64,000 nt of DNA from Pseudomonas sp. FEN (lineage in GTDB: Bacteria; Pseudomonadota; Gammaproteobacteria; Pseudomonadales; Pseudomonadaceae), in NCBI RefSeq assembly GCF_904067045.1, contig NZ_CAJFDC010000001.1, positions 868,001 through 932,000 of the forward strand. Reading direction: 5' to 3'. Both the position numbers and the translations under genes were made by a program. Under the pieces are notes generated by a model, which was not told where the DNA came from, did no database searches, and was given only the letters and a program-made list of their open reading frames with translations. This document shows, one piece after another, positions 1 to 8,103 of this stretch (position 1 is its first letter; the number at the start of each line of letters is the position of its first letter).

Positions 1-449
1 CGTGCCAGAGGCGTGACTCGCGCATCGGCATCGATGCGAAACAGACCGCCGCTACGGCGCCGCACGGGAAGGTCTTCACCCTGCTCGCCGAGGTTGTTCT
101 GCATGGTGCCCAGCCAAAGCCGGCCCTGGGCATCGCAGCGGGCCTCGTTGGCCCGATTGCCCGGTTGCGGATCCGCCACGCAAAGCAACGTCAGGCGCGG
201 CGCGTGTGGCGCGGAGCTCAGGTCGAGTCGATACACGCCACTGCTCAAGGTCACCAACGCATCGCCGCTTGCGCAGGGAATGAACGCCGATACCGGCTCC
301 GGCAGTTGCCAGACCCGCAGGTCGGAGCCCGTCATGCGCAACGCCTGTTTGCCAGCGATATCAACCCAATACAGGGCCTGGCCGGGAGCGTCCCAGAACG
401 GGCCTTCGCCCAATTGCGCACGGTGTGCGGTGACTGCGGTCCACGACAT
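1..449 (-). CDS. SMP-30/gluconolactonase-family lactonase, 3' end outside the window
   Basis: The gene reads leftward from an ATG at 449, and its C-terminal half is cut by the window edge; about 149 codons are visible. The N-terminus has the family motif LGEGPFWD (residues about 14-21) and later GNRANEARCD and GRLWLGTM, typical of SMP-30/LRE beta-propeller lactonases, which bind a divalent metal and open sugar lactones. It is the last visible gene of a leftward operon after a 2-oxoglutarate semialdehyde dehydrogenase, so it probably hydrolyses an aldonolactone (arabinono- or xylonolactone) to the acid used by the dehydratase at 4621. The exact sugar is inferred. Confidence 0.85.
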   Translation of the reverse strand, partial: MSWTAVTAHRAQLGEGPFWDAPGQALYWVDIAGKQALRMTGSDLRVWQLPEPVSAFIPCASGDALVTLSSGVYRLDLSSAPHAPRLTLLCVADPQPGNRANEARCDAQGRLWLGTMQNNLGEQGEDLPVRRRSGGLFRIDADARVTPLA

Positions 450-499
450 GAAGCCTCCTGGGATGTTCGGGTTTTCAGGTACCGACGAACGGGTTCGCG

Positions 500-2080
500 T
501 TACAGCGGATCGCGGGATGGCAAGCCATCCACCAGTCGTTGAATGCGCAACGGATTGGCATTTTTCAACGCGTCCGGGAGCAGGCTGTCGGGGTAATTCT
601 GAAAGCACACCGGACGCAGGAAGCGGTCGATGGCCAGGGTCCCCACTGAAGTGCCACGCGCATCGGAGGTGGCGGGATAAGGCCCGCCGTGCACCATCGC
701 GTCACAGACTTCGACGCCGGTCGGATAACCGTTGAGCAGGATGCGCCCGACTTTCTGCTCCAGGAGTGGCGTCAGCTCGCTGAACTGCTGCAAGTCCCCG
801 GGCTCGCCAATGATCGTCGCCGTCAGTTGGCCGTGCAGGCCGTTCAACGCGGCGCTGAGCTGCGCTTGATCGGCCACCTCAACGAATACGCTGGTCGGGC
901 CGAAGACTTCTTCTTGCAGCACTTCATCCCCCTTGATCAGCAAGCTGACATCCGCCTTGAACAGCTGTGGCTGCGCCTGCTTGCCCGCTTGCGCAGTGCC
1001 GGCCAAGTGCTCGATGCCAGGGTGGGCCAGGAGCTTTTGCAAGCCTTTGCCGTAACTGCTCAAGGTGCCGGCGTTAAGCATGGTTTGCGCGGGTTGGTCA
1101 TCGATCAGTCGGGCGACCTGCTGGATGAACGCGGTGAACTGCGGCGAACGGATACCGATCACCAGACCGGGATTGGTACAGAACTGGCCACAGCCCTGGA
1201 CCACCGAGGCGGTCAGATCACGGGCCACGGTTTCCGCCCGCGCTTGCAGCGCCTGGGGTAACACGATCACCGGGTTGATGCTCGACATCTCGGCGAACAC
1301 CGGAATCGGTTGTGGGCGCGCGGCCGCCATGTCGCACAACGCTCGTCCGCCCTTGAGCGACCCGGTGAAACCGACCGCCTGGATCGCCGGATGCTTGACC
1401 AGCGCTTCGCCGACCCCGGTGCCGAAGATCATGTTGAACACGCCGGCCGGCATCCCGGTGATTTCTGCCGCCCGCAGGATCGCGTCGGCAACCAGTTCGG
1501 CAGTTGCCATATGACCGCTGTGAGCCTTGAACACCACCGGGCAACCGGCCGCCAGCGCCGACGCCGTATCACCGCCCGCGGTGGAAAACGCCAGGGGAAA
1601 GTTGCTGGCGCCAAACACCGCTACCGGCCCCAGGCCGATGCGGTATTGACGCAAGTCCGGGCGCGGCAGCGGTTGACGCTCGGGGCGGGCCCGATCGATA
1701 CGCGCCCCGTAGAAATCGCCGCGACGCAGCACATTGGCGAACAGACGCATCTGGCCACTGGTACGGCCGCGCTCGCCCTGAATGCGGGCGGCGGGCAATG
1801 CGGTTTCGCGGCAGACCAGGGCGATAAATTCATCGCCCAGCGCATCCAGCTCATCGGCCATCGCCTCCAGAAACTGCGCCCGACGCTGCGCGCTCAGGGC
1901 CCGATAGGCTGGGTAAGCCGCCGCCGCGGCCTTGGCGGCGGCATCGACTTCCTGCTCGGTCGCCTGATAGAAATCATGGGGCAGGCTTTCCCCGGTGCTG
2001 GCATCGATGCTCTGCAGTCTGACGCTGCCGGTCGCACTGCGCTGGCCGCCGATGTAGTTGTGGCCTAAAAACTGAGTCAT
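500..2080 (-). CDS. 2-oxoglutarate semialdehyde (2,5-dioxovalerate) dehydrogenase, NADP-type
   Basis: This 526-residue aldehyde dehydrogenase belongs to the long branch that includes 2-oxoglutarate semialdehyde dehydrogenases. Visible catalytic features are Asn160 (FGASNFP), the glycine motif GFTGS near 237-241, Glu264 (FAEMSS) and nucleophile Cys301 (GQFCTNPG). The enzyme oxidises 2-oxoglutarate semialdehyde to 2-oxoglutarate, the last step of oxidative pentose, hydroxyproline or glucarate breakdown. Here it starts 10 bases after an FAH-family dehydratase and shares an operon with an MFS carrier, so the substrate is most likely made by pentonate breakdown. Length is normal for the family. 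Confidence 0.9.
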   Translation of the reverse strand: MTQFLGHNYIGGQRSATGSVRLQSIDASTGESLPHDFYQATEQEVDAAAKAAAAAYPAYRALSAQRRAQFLEAMADELDALGDEFIALVCRETALPAARIQGERGRTSGQMRLFANVLRRGDFYGARIDRARPERQPLPRPDLRQYRIGLGPVAVFGASNFPLAFSTAGGDTASALAAGCPVVFKAHSGHMATAELVADAILRAAEITGMPAGVFNMIFGTGVGEALVKHPAIQAVGFTGSLKGGRALCDMAAARPQPIPVFAEMSSINPVIVLPQALQARAETVARDLTASVVQGCGQFCTNPGLVIGIRSPQFTAFIQQVARLIDDQPAQTMLNAGTLSSYGKGLQKLLAHPGIEHLAGTAQAGKQAQPQLFKADVSLLIKGDEVLQEEVFGPTSVFVEVADQAQLSAALNGLHGQLTATIIGEPGDLQQFSELTPLLEQKVGRILLNGYPTGVEVCDAMVHGGPYPATSDARGTSVGTLAIDRFLRPVCFQNYPDSLLPDALKNANPLRIQRLVDGLPSRDPL

Positions 2081-2090
2081 GCCTGTCTCC

Positions 2091-3083
2091 TTAAAGGGTT
2101 CCTACGGTTCCGGGTGCAAACACCGCGTCGACCGCGCGAATACCGTTGATCAATGGCGCACCGAACTCCGCCTGGCTGATTTCGAACACATCGCCCGGGC
2201 GCGTCCGAATGCCGTCCGCGAAAGACAGGGTGGCGGTGCCGAAAAAGTGAATGTGCACGTCCCCCGGCCGCAGGAACTGACTGTACTTGAAGTGGTGGTA
2301 CTCAAGGTTTTCCAGGCTGTGGCACATATTGGCTTCGCCACTGAGGAACTCGTTCTGCCACAGTACCTCGCCATCGCGCAGAATGCGGCTGGTGCCGGCC
2401 AGGTGCGAGGGCAGTTCACCGACCCGCAGTTCCGGACCATAGCTGCAATTGCGCAATTTGGAGTGGGCCAGGTACAGGTAATTCTTGCGCTCCATCACGT
2501 GATCGGAGAACTCGTTGCCCACGGCATATCCCAGGCGATAAGGCTTGCCGTCCTGGCCGATGACATACAGGCCGCCGATTTCCGGCTCTTCGCCGGCGTC
2601 TTCGGCGAACGGCGGCACGGCAAATGCCTGCCCCGGACGCACGACGCTGCTACCGTCGCCCTTGTAGAACCATTCCGGCTGCACGCCGGCCTGACCGGCG
2701 GCGGGTTTACCGCCCTCCACGCCCCATTTGAAGATACGCATGGTGTCGGTCATCGCGCTGTCGTCAGCGGCCTGCTGATGCATCTTGTCCCGCGCCGCCG
2801 CACTGCCCAGATGGGTCAGCCCGGTGCCGCTGACCAGCATATGCGCCGGGTCCGGATGATCCAATGGCACCAGCACCCTGAGCTCGGCCAGCAACTCGGC
2901 ATAATCATGGCTGGCCCCCAGGCCGAGGCTTTCTACCTGTTGCCGCAGATCGACACCCGCCTCGATGGCGGCCAGCGCCAGCTCGCGCATCGTGCGCACC
3001 GATTGCACCTCACGCACCTGGCCGTCTTCGACCACGCCAACCCGACGCTCGCCGTGACTCAATTCGAACTGAACTAAACGCAT
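2091..3083 (-). CDS. FAH-family 2-keto-3-deoxypentonate dehydratase (AraD1/GguC-like)
   Basis: The 330-residue protein has the N-terminus MRLVQFEL seen in AraD1-type members of the fumarylacetoacetate hydrolase fold, and acidic metal-binding segments in the C-terminal half (for example EIGGLYVIG and GDVFEIS). Family members dehydrate 2-keto-3-deoxy-L-arabonate or -D-xylonate to 2-oxoglutarate semialdehyde, the substrate of the next gene. It lies 21 bases after the MFS gene and 10 bases before the aldehyde dehydrogenase, so the three are surely cotranscribed. I cannot tell the L-arabonate and D-xylonate routes apart from sequence alone. Confidence 0.85.
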   Translation of the reverse strand: MRLVQFELSHGERRVGVVEDGQVREVQSVRTMRELALAAIEAGVDLRQQVESLGLGASHDYAELLAELRVLVPLDHPDPAHMLVSGTGLTHLGSAAARDKMHQQAADDSAMTDTMRIFKWGVEGGKPAAGQAGVQPEWFYKGDGSSVVRPGQAFAVPPFAEDAGEEPEIGGLYVIGQDGKPYRLGYAVGNEFSDHVMERKNYLYLAHSKLRNCSYGPELRVGELPSHLAGTSRILRDGEVLWQNEFLSGEANMCHSLENLEYHHFKYSQFLRPGDVHIHFFGTATLSFADGIRTRPGDVFEISQAEFGAPLINGIRAVDAVFAPGTVGTL

Positions 3084-3104
3084 GAAGCTTCTCCTGATTG
3101 CCGA

Positions 3105-4427
3105 TTAAGTATGCGTGGCGCCGCGGGCGCTGGCGGCAAACTGGTCGACCGGCAGCACATGTCTACGTTCCAGCAACCGATAGATCACCCCGGTCAGCAG
3201 CAGACCGAACACCATCACGCAGGAAAGGAAGTACAAACCCGACGCCAGGTTGCCGGTGTACTCCTTGAGCGCGCCGATCACGAACGGGCCGATGTAGCCG
3301 CCCAGGTTGCCCACCGAGTTGATCAGCGCAATCCCCGCCGCCGCACTGGCGCCGGCAAAAAACCGCCCCGGCAAGGTCCAGAACACCGCGGTACAGGAAA
3401 ACAGCGCGAACGCCACCAGACACAGCGCCGCCAGTTGCAGCAGCGGAACGCTCAGCCAGGCGCTGAAGAACAGCCCCATCGCCCCCAATACATAAAGCAC
3501 CGCCAAGTGCCCATAGCGATCATTCAGGCGGTCGGAACTGCGCGGGACGATCAGCAGCCCGAGGATCCCGAAGATATACGGCACCGACGAGACGAACCCG
3601 GTGGTCAGATCGCTGCCGCCGAACTGCTTGATCAAGGTCGGCAGCCACAAGCCCAGGCCATAGATGCTCAAGGTCACCGGCAGATAGAACAACGCCAGCA
3701 GCAACACCCGCTTGTCCTTGAGGGCGTGCAGCGGATTGCCGTGCCGGGTCTGGCCGTAGGCTTGCAGGTCCTTGTTCAGTTCGCCGGCCAACCAGTCCTT
3801 CTCGGCCTGATCCATCCAGGCGACCTGCCGCGGGCCATCGGGCAGGTAACGCAGCACCGGCCAGGTCAGCAAAATCGCCGGCGTACCGATGGCGATGAAC
3901 AACCACTGCCAGCCGTGCAGACCGAGGATCCCGTCCATGCCGAGCAGGCCGCCGGACACCGGGCCGGTGATCATCATCGCAATGGGTTGGGACAGGATGA
4001 ACAGCCCGAGGATCTTGCCGCGATGGCGCACCGGGAACCATTGGGTGATGTAGTAGAGAACGCCAGGGAAGAACCCGGCCTCGGCCGCGCCGAGCAGCAA
4101 GCGCATCAGATAGAAACTGTAGGGCCCCTGAACAAACGCCATGCCAATGGTGATGGCGCCCCAGGTGAGCATGATCCGCGCGAACCAACGCCGCGCGCCG
4201 AAGCGGTCGAGCATCAGGTTGCTGGGGATTTCCAGGAGGAAGTAGCCAATGAAGAACAGCCCGGCCCCCAACCCATACGCCGCATCACCGATGCCGATGT
4301 CCGCGCCCATGTGCAATTTGGCGAAGCCTACGGCGGAGCGATCCACGTAGGCGATCAGGTACAGCAGGATCAGGAACGGAATCAGTTTCAGCGTGATGCG
4401 ACGAATAAGCCGCAGTTCCTGGCTCAT
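3105..4427 (-). CDS. MFS transporter, anion:cation symporter type, probable pentonate importer
   Basis: This 440-residue inner-membrane protein has about 12 hydrophobic segments and a start typical of the ACS branch of the major facilitator family (IAYVDRSAVGFAKLHM near residues 26-41). Other family motifs are LDRFGARRWFARI and the long central loop around residue 200. ACS members import organic and sugar acids with protons. It is the first gene of the leftward operon and is divergent from the IlvD/Edd dehydratase, so uptake of the pentonate is the likely role. The start ATG at 4427 faces the shared regulatory region. Confidence 0.87.
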   Translation of the reverse strand: MSQELRLIRRITLKLIPFLILLYLIAYVDRSAVGFAKLHMGADIGIGDAAYGLGAGLFFIGYFLLEIPSNLMLDRFGARRWFARIMLTWGAITIGMAFVQGPYSFYLMRLLLGAAEAGFFPGVLYYITQWFPVRHRGKILGLFILSQPIAMMITGPVSGGLLGMDGILGLHGWQWLFIAIGTPAILLTWPVLRYLPDGPRQVAWMDQAEKDWLAGELNKDLQAYGQTRHGNPLHALKDKRVLLLALFYLPVTLSIYGLGLWLPTLIKQFGGSDLTTGFVSSVPYIFGILGLLIVPRSSDRLNDRYGHLAVLYVLGAMGLFFSAWLSVPLLQLAALCLVAFALFSCTAVFWTLPGRFFAGASAAAGIALINSVGNLGGYIGPFVIGALKEYTGNLASGLYFLSCVMVFGLLLTGVIYRLLERRHVLPVDQFAASARGATHT

Positions 4428-4519
4428 GAGATCGATTTCCGATTGTTGTTTTTATGGAAGCTCGGGGGACGCCTCTCGCGGAAAACCGCCAGGGTCATAC
4501 CTCAGTTGCAAACGACTAT

Positions 4520-4532
4520 ATAGTATTACTAT
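4520..4532. promoter_or_regulatory. Operator-like inverted repeat, upstream site of a pair
   Basis: A perfect 6-base inverted repeat, ATAGTA-T-TACTAT, lies in the AT-rich divergent region between the MFS gene and the dehydratase. A second copy at 4595-4607 matches 11 of 13 positions. The neighbouring GntR/FadR-type regulator at 6467 is the natural candidate to bind here. The binding itself is inferred. Confidence 0.55.
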
Positions 4533-4594
4533 TTACTCAACAACACTTCCAAACCCAAGATTTTGCGCTTATGTTAGGCCCAGCAAAGAACAAT

Positions 4595-4607
4595 ATAGTC
4601 TTACAAT
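4595..4607. promoter_or_regulatory. Operator-like site, degenerate second copy just upstream of the dehydratase
   Basis: ATAGTCTTACAAT matches the site at 4520-4532 at 11 of 13 positions, with a centre-to-centre spacing of 75 bases. It ends 13 bases before the dehydratase ATG, where a bound repressor would block transcription or ribosome access. Two spaced sites would suit a dimeric FCD-domain regulator that controls both divergent units. Confidence 0.5.
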
Positions 4608-4620
4608 AAGAGAACTGACC

Positions 4621-6357
4621 ATGTCCGATAAAAAACCCGACCTGCGCTCCGCCCAGTGGTTTGGTACTGCCGACAAAAACGGTTTCATGTACCGCAGCTG
4701 GATGAAGAACCAGGGCATTGCCGATCATCAGTTCCATGGCAAGCCGATCATCGGGATCTGCAACACCTGGTCGGAGCTGACCCCGTGCAACGCGCACTTC
4801 CGCCAGATTGCCGAGCATGTCAAACGCGGGGTGATCGAGGCCGGCGGCTTTCCCGTGGAGTTCCCGGTGTTCTCCAACGGTGAATCGAACCTGCGCCCGA
4901 CCGCCATGCTCACCCGCAACCTGGCGAGCATGGATGTCGAGGAAGCCATTCGTGGCAACCCGATCGACGGCGTGGTGTTGCTGACCGGCTGCGACAAGAC
5001 CACCCCGGCGCTGTTGATGGGCGCCGCCAGTTGCGACGTGCCGGCCATCGTCGTCACCGGCGGGCCGATGCTCAATGGCAAGCACAAGGGCCAGGACATC
5101 GGCTCGGGCACCGTGGTCTGGCAACTCAGCGAACAGGTCAAGGCCGGCACCATCAGCCTCGACGACTTCCTCGCGGCCGAGGGCGGCATGTCGCGCTCGG
5201 CGGGGACCTGCAACACCATGGGCACCGCCTCGACGATGGCCTGCATGGCCGAGGCACTCGGCACCTCGCTGCCCCACAACGCGGCGATCCCGGCGGTCGA
5301 TGCGCGCCGTTATGTCCTGGCGCACATGTCCGGCATGCGTGCGGTGGAGATGGTTCGCGAAGACCTGAAGCTGTCGAAGATCCTCACCAAGGAAGCCTTT
5401 GAAAATGCCATCCGCGTCAACGCCGCCATCGGCGGTTCGACCAACGCGGTGATTCATTTGAAAGCCATTGCCGGACGCATCGGCGTCGAGCTCGACCTGG
5501 ATGACTGGACCCGTATCGGTCGCGGCATGCCGACCATCGTCGACCTGCAACCGTCCGGGCGCTTCCTGATGGAAGAGTTCTACTATGCCGGCGGCCTGCC
5601 AGCGGTATTACGCCGCCTCGGCGAAGCCAACCTGATTCCCCACCCCAACGCCTTGACCGTCAATGGCAAGTCGCTCGGCGACAACACCAAGGACGCCCCG
5701 ATCTACGGCCAGGATGAGGTGATTCGCACGCTCGCCAACCCGATCCGCGCGGACGGCGGTATCTGCGTACTGCGTGGCAACCTGGCGCCACTCGGCGCGG
5801 TGCTCAAGCCTTCCGCCGCCAGCGCCGAACTGATGCAGCATCGCGGCCGCGCGGTGGTGTTCGAGAACTTCGACCTGTACAAGGCGCGGATCAACGACCC
5901 GGAGCTGGACGTCGATGCGAACTCGATCCTGGTCATGAAAAACTGCGGGCCAAAGGGTTATCCCGGCATGGCGGAAGTCGGCAACATGGGCTTGCCGGCC
6001 AAACTGCTGGCCCAGGGCATCACCGACATGGTGCGGATTTCCGATGCGCGCATGAGCGGCACGGCGTACGGCACCGTGGTTCTGCACGTGGCACCGGAAG
6101 CGGCGGCCGGCGGCCCCTTGGCCGTCGTGCGCGAAGGCGACTGGATCGAGCTCGACTGTGCCAACGGGCGTTTGCACCTGGACATCCCGGACGCCGAACT
6201 GGCGGCGCGCATGGCCGACCTGCAAATGCCACCGCCACTGATCGTGGGCGGCTATCGTCAGTTGTACATCGACCACGTGCTACAGGCGGATCAGGGCTGC
6301 GACTTCGACTTCCTGGTGGGTTGCCGCGGCGCCGAGGTCCCCCGACATTCCCACTGA
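4621..6357 (+). CDS. IlvD/Edd-family pentonate dehydratase (L-arabonate dehydratase type)
   Basis: Start ATG 4621 is chosen because the protein then begins MSDKKPDLRSAQWFG, as in sugar-acid dehydratases, and AGAGAA lies upstream; an in-frame extension back to 4393 has no family support. The 578 residues include iron-sulfur cysteine motifs TGCDKTTPA, AGTCNTMG and MKNCGPKGYPG. Family members remove water from L-arabonate, D-xylonate or similar acids to give the 2-keto-3-deoxy acid. The FAH dehydratase and semialdehyde dehydrogenase encoded on the other strand would complete the path to 2-oxoglutarate. The sugar specificity is inferred from the neighbours. Confidence 0.9.
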   Translation: MSDKKPDLRSAQWFGTADKNGFMYRSWMKNQGIADHQFHGKPIIGICNTWSELTPCNAHFRQIAEHVKRGVIEAGGFPVEFPVFSNGESNLRPTAMLTRNLASMDVEEAIRGNPIDGVVLLTGCDKTTPALLMGAASCDVPAIVVTGGPMLNGKHKGQDIGSGTVVWQLSEQVKAGTISLDDFLAAEGGMSRSAGTCNTMGTASTMACMAEALGTSLPHNAAIPAVDARRYVLAHMSGMRAVEMVREDLKLSKILTKEAFENAIRVNAAIGGSTNAVIHLKAIAGRIGVELDLDDWTRIGRGMPTIVDLQPSGRFLMEEFYYAGGLPAVLRRLGEANLIPHPNALTVNGKSLGDNTKDAPIYGQDEVIRTLANPIRADGGICVLRGNLAPLGAVLKPSAASAELMQHRGRAVVFENFDLYKARINDPELDVDANSILVMKNCGPKGYPGMAEVGNMGLPAKLLAQGITDMVRISDARMSGTAYGTVVLHVAPEAAAGGPLAVVREGDWIELDCANGRLHLDIPDAELAARMADLQMPPPLIVGGYRQLYIDHVLQADQGCDFDFLVGCRGAEVPRHSH

Positions 6358-6387
6358 TCGTCATCAAGCGGCAGCATTCCCCAGCGG

Positions 6388-6411
6388 TTCAGGCGCGCAG
6401 GAGCGCCTGAA
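6388..6411 (+). terminator. Hairpin between the dehydratase and the GntR regulator
   Basis: A perfect 9-base stem (TTCAGGCGC with GCGCCTGAA) has a 6-base loop. No T-run follows, so it may be a weak or Rho-assisted terminator, or an RNA-stability element, between the dehydratase and the regulator. Confidence 0.4.
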
Positions 6412-6466
6412 AGGGATGGGAGCGATGCTATGATGCAGCGTATTTCGTCAGAGCAGCCTCCCTGTT

Positions 6467-7189
6467 ATGGATCACCAGCCCCCCAAGCCACGCAAGAGCA
6501 TGCATGCCCAGATCGTTCAGGAACTGGGCATGCACATTGTCTCCGGACGCTTCAAGCCGGAAGAGCGCTTACCCATGGAGGCAACGCTGTGCGAGGAATA
6601 TAAAGTCAGTCGCTCGGTGCTGCGCGAAGCCACTCGGGTACTGAGCGCCAAAGGGCTGGTGTACTCCAAGCCACGGGTCGGCGCGGTGGTCCGCCCGCGC
6701 GTGAAATGGCACTTGCTGGACCCTGACGTACTGTCCTGGCTGATGCAGTCGACGCCGCACAGCGAGTTCTTCAACACCCTGGCCGGCGTGCGGCGCATCC
6801 TCGAACCGGAAATCGCCGCGATGGCCGCCACCACGGCGACCGACGCGGACATCGCGGTCATCGAAAAAGCCTACAAATCCATGGAAGCGGCACAGACCCA
6901 CGCGAGCCTGCTGCAAGCGGACCTGGATTTTCACCGGGCGATCGCCGACGCGACCCGCAACGACCTGCTCGCCTACATGTGCAACATGCTCTCACTGCCG
7001 CTGCGCGAGTCCATCAACATCACCAACCAGCGTCCCGACAGCCAACGGCTCAGCCTGCCCCGGCACAAGGCGATACTGACCGCCATCAAGAATCGTGACG
7101 CCCTCAGTGCCCGGCATGCCTCGCTGGTGCAACTTGACGATACCCGTGTCGCCCTGGATGCCGTGATGAACGTCCTCACTCCGCTGTAA
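6467..7189 (+). CDS. GntR/FadR-family (FCD domain) transcriptional regulator
   Basis: The 240-residue protein has a winged-helix N-terminus (residues about 10-75, with GRFKPEERLPMEATLCEEY followed by VSRSVLREA) and an all-helical FCD ligand domain (about 90-225), in which acidic and histidine residues such as DLDFHRAI may bind metal or an acid ligand. FadR-type regulators of sugar-acid operons usually repress until the acid or its keto-deoxy product binds. It follows the dehydratase by 109 bases in the same direction and probably controls the divergent promoter with the sites at 4520 and 4595. Confidence 0.9.
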   Translation: MDHQPPKPRKSMHAQIVQELGMHIVSGRFKPEERLPMEATLCEEYKVSRSVLREATRVLSAKGLVYSKPRVGAVVRPRVKWHLLDPDVLSWLMQSTPHSEFFNTLAGVRRILEPEIAAMAATTATDADIAVIEKAYKSMEAAQTHASLLQADLDFHRAIADATRNDLLAYMCNMLSLPLRESINITNQRPDSQRLSLPRHKAILTAIKNRDALSARHASLVQLDDTRVALDAVMNVLTPL

Positions 7190-7237
7190 CGCCACGCCAG
7201 GAGCAGGCGTTCGACGGGATGACCGTGAAAGCCTGAC

Positions 7238-8041
7238 TCAGGCTTTGGCTCCCAACTCCGCGGAGAGCCGCGCGGCGACCTGTTTGATCAACGGGATCAG
7301 CTCGGCCATTTTCTCCAGCGGCATATAGGGCACCGTACTGGCGATGCTGATCCCGGCGACGATGCGCCGGCTGGCATCGCGTACCGGCGCCGCGACACAG
7401 CGGATCGACGGTTCGTTGTCTTCCAGGTCGAACGCGTAACCGCCCGCCACGTACTCCAGCATGCGCTGCTGAAATTGCTCCCAGGATTGCTCCGGGAGCT
7501 GCGGCCATAACAGATTCTTCCCACCCGCCGGCAAGCTGATTTGATACAGGCGCTGCCACTCTTGCGGTGAATCATCGAGCATCAGCGCCTTGCCGATCCC
7601 AGTGCGCGCCAGCGGCATGCGATGCCCGACCCGCGAACGCATTTCCGGACCATTGCGCCCAGGATTCTTGTGCAGGTACAGCACATCATCGTCTTCCCGA
7701 ATCGCCAGGTGAATGGTATCGCCGGTCAACGCCGACAACTCATCCAGGTACGGCCCGGCCAGGGTCACCAACGGCAGTTCCTCACGCGCCTGGAAACCCA
7801 GCTCGATCAACTTCGGCCCGAGCAGGTAACCGATCTGCGGCACGACCCGCAGATAGCGCTCATCCACCAGGCAACTGGTCAGTCGATGGGTGGTGCTGCG
7901 GGTGGTGCCGATCAACCGGGCAATGTCCTTGAGGTCGCGCGCGCCACTGGCCACGGCCTGAATCACCGCCAAGCCCCGTAGCAGCGTCTGGGTACCGGTC
8001 GGCGCGGCGTCCTTGGCGTTTTTTGCGGCGTCTTCCTGCAT
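7238..8041 (-). CDS. IclR-family transcriptional regulator
   Basis: This 267-residue IclR protein has an N-terminal winged helix (about 17-80: LLRGLAVIQAVASGA, then IGTTRSTTHRLTSCL) and a C-terminal GAF-like effector domain (about 95-260). The C-terminus has typical segments GIGKALMLDD and RIVAGISIAS. It reads in the same direction as the galactonate operon and starts 62 bases after its transporter gene, so it is either the last gene of that operon or has its own weak promoter. It is the best candidate to control dgoK-dgoA-dgoD-MFS. The effector is unknown. Confidence 0.88.
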   Translation of the reverse strand: MQEDAAKNAKDAAPTGTQTLLRGLAVIQAVASGARDLKDIARLIGTTRSTTHRLTSCLVDERYLRVVPQIGYLLGPKLIELGFQAREELPLVTLAGPYLDELSALTGDTIHLAIREDDDVLYLHKNPGRNGPEMRSRVGHRMPLARTGIGKALMLDDSPQEWQRLYQISLPAGGKNLLWPQLPEQSWEQFQQRMLEYVAGGYAFDLEDNEPSIRCVAAPVRDASRRIVAGISIASTVPYMPLEKMAELIPLIKQVAARLSAELGAKA

Positions 8042-8103
8042 ATCCGGCCTTCAACAATGAGCGAGAGAACGGGCGGCATTATGGTCGCCCGATCTGGCGC
8101 TTG

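Noticed and set aside
3111..4523. Long open frame of 470 codons on the plus strand opposite the MFS gene
   Set aside because: Its product is a low-complexity mix rich in Gln, Arg and His, as expected of the antisense of a GC-rich membrane protein gene; the minus strand encodes a clear MFS protein.
7228..7246. AAAGCCTG/CAGGCTTT hairpin at the end of the IclR gene
   Set aside because: It overlaps the IclR stop codon, has a 3-base loop and no T-run; too weak to call a terminator with confidence.
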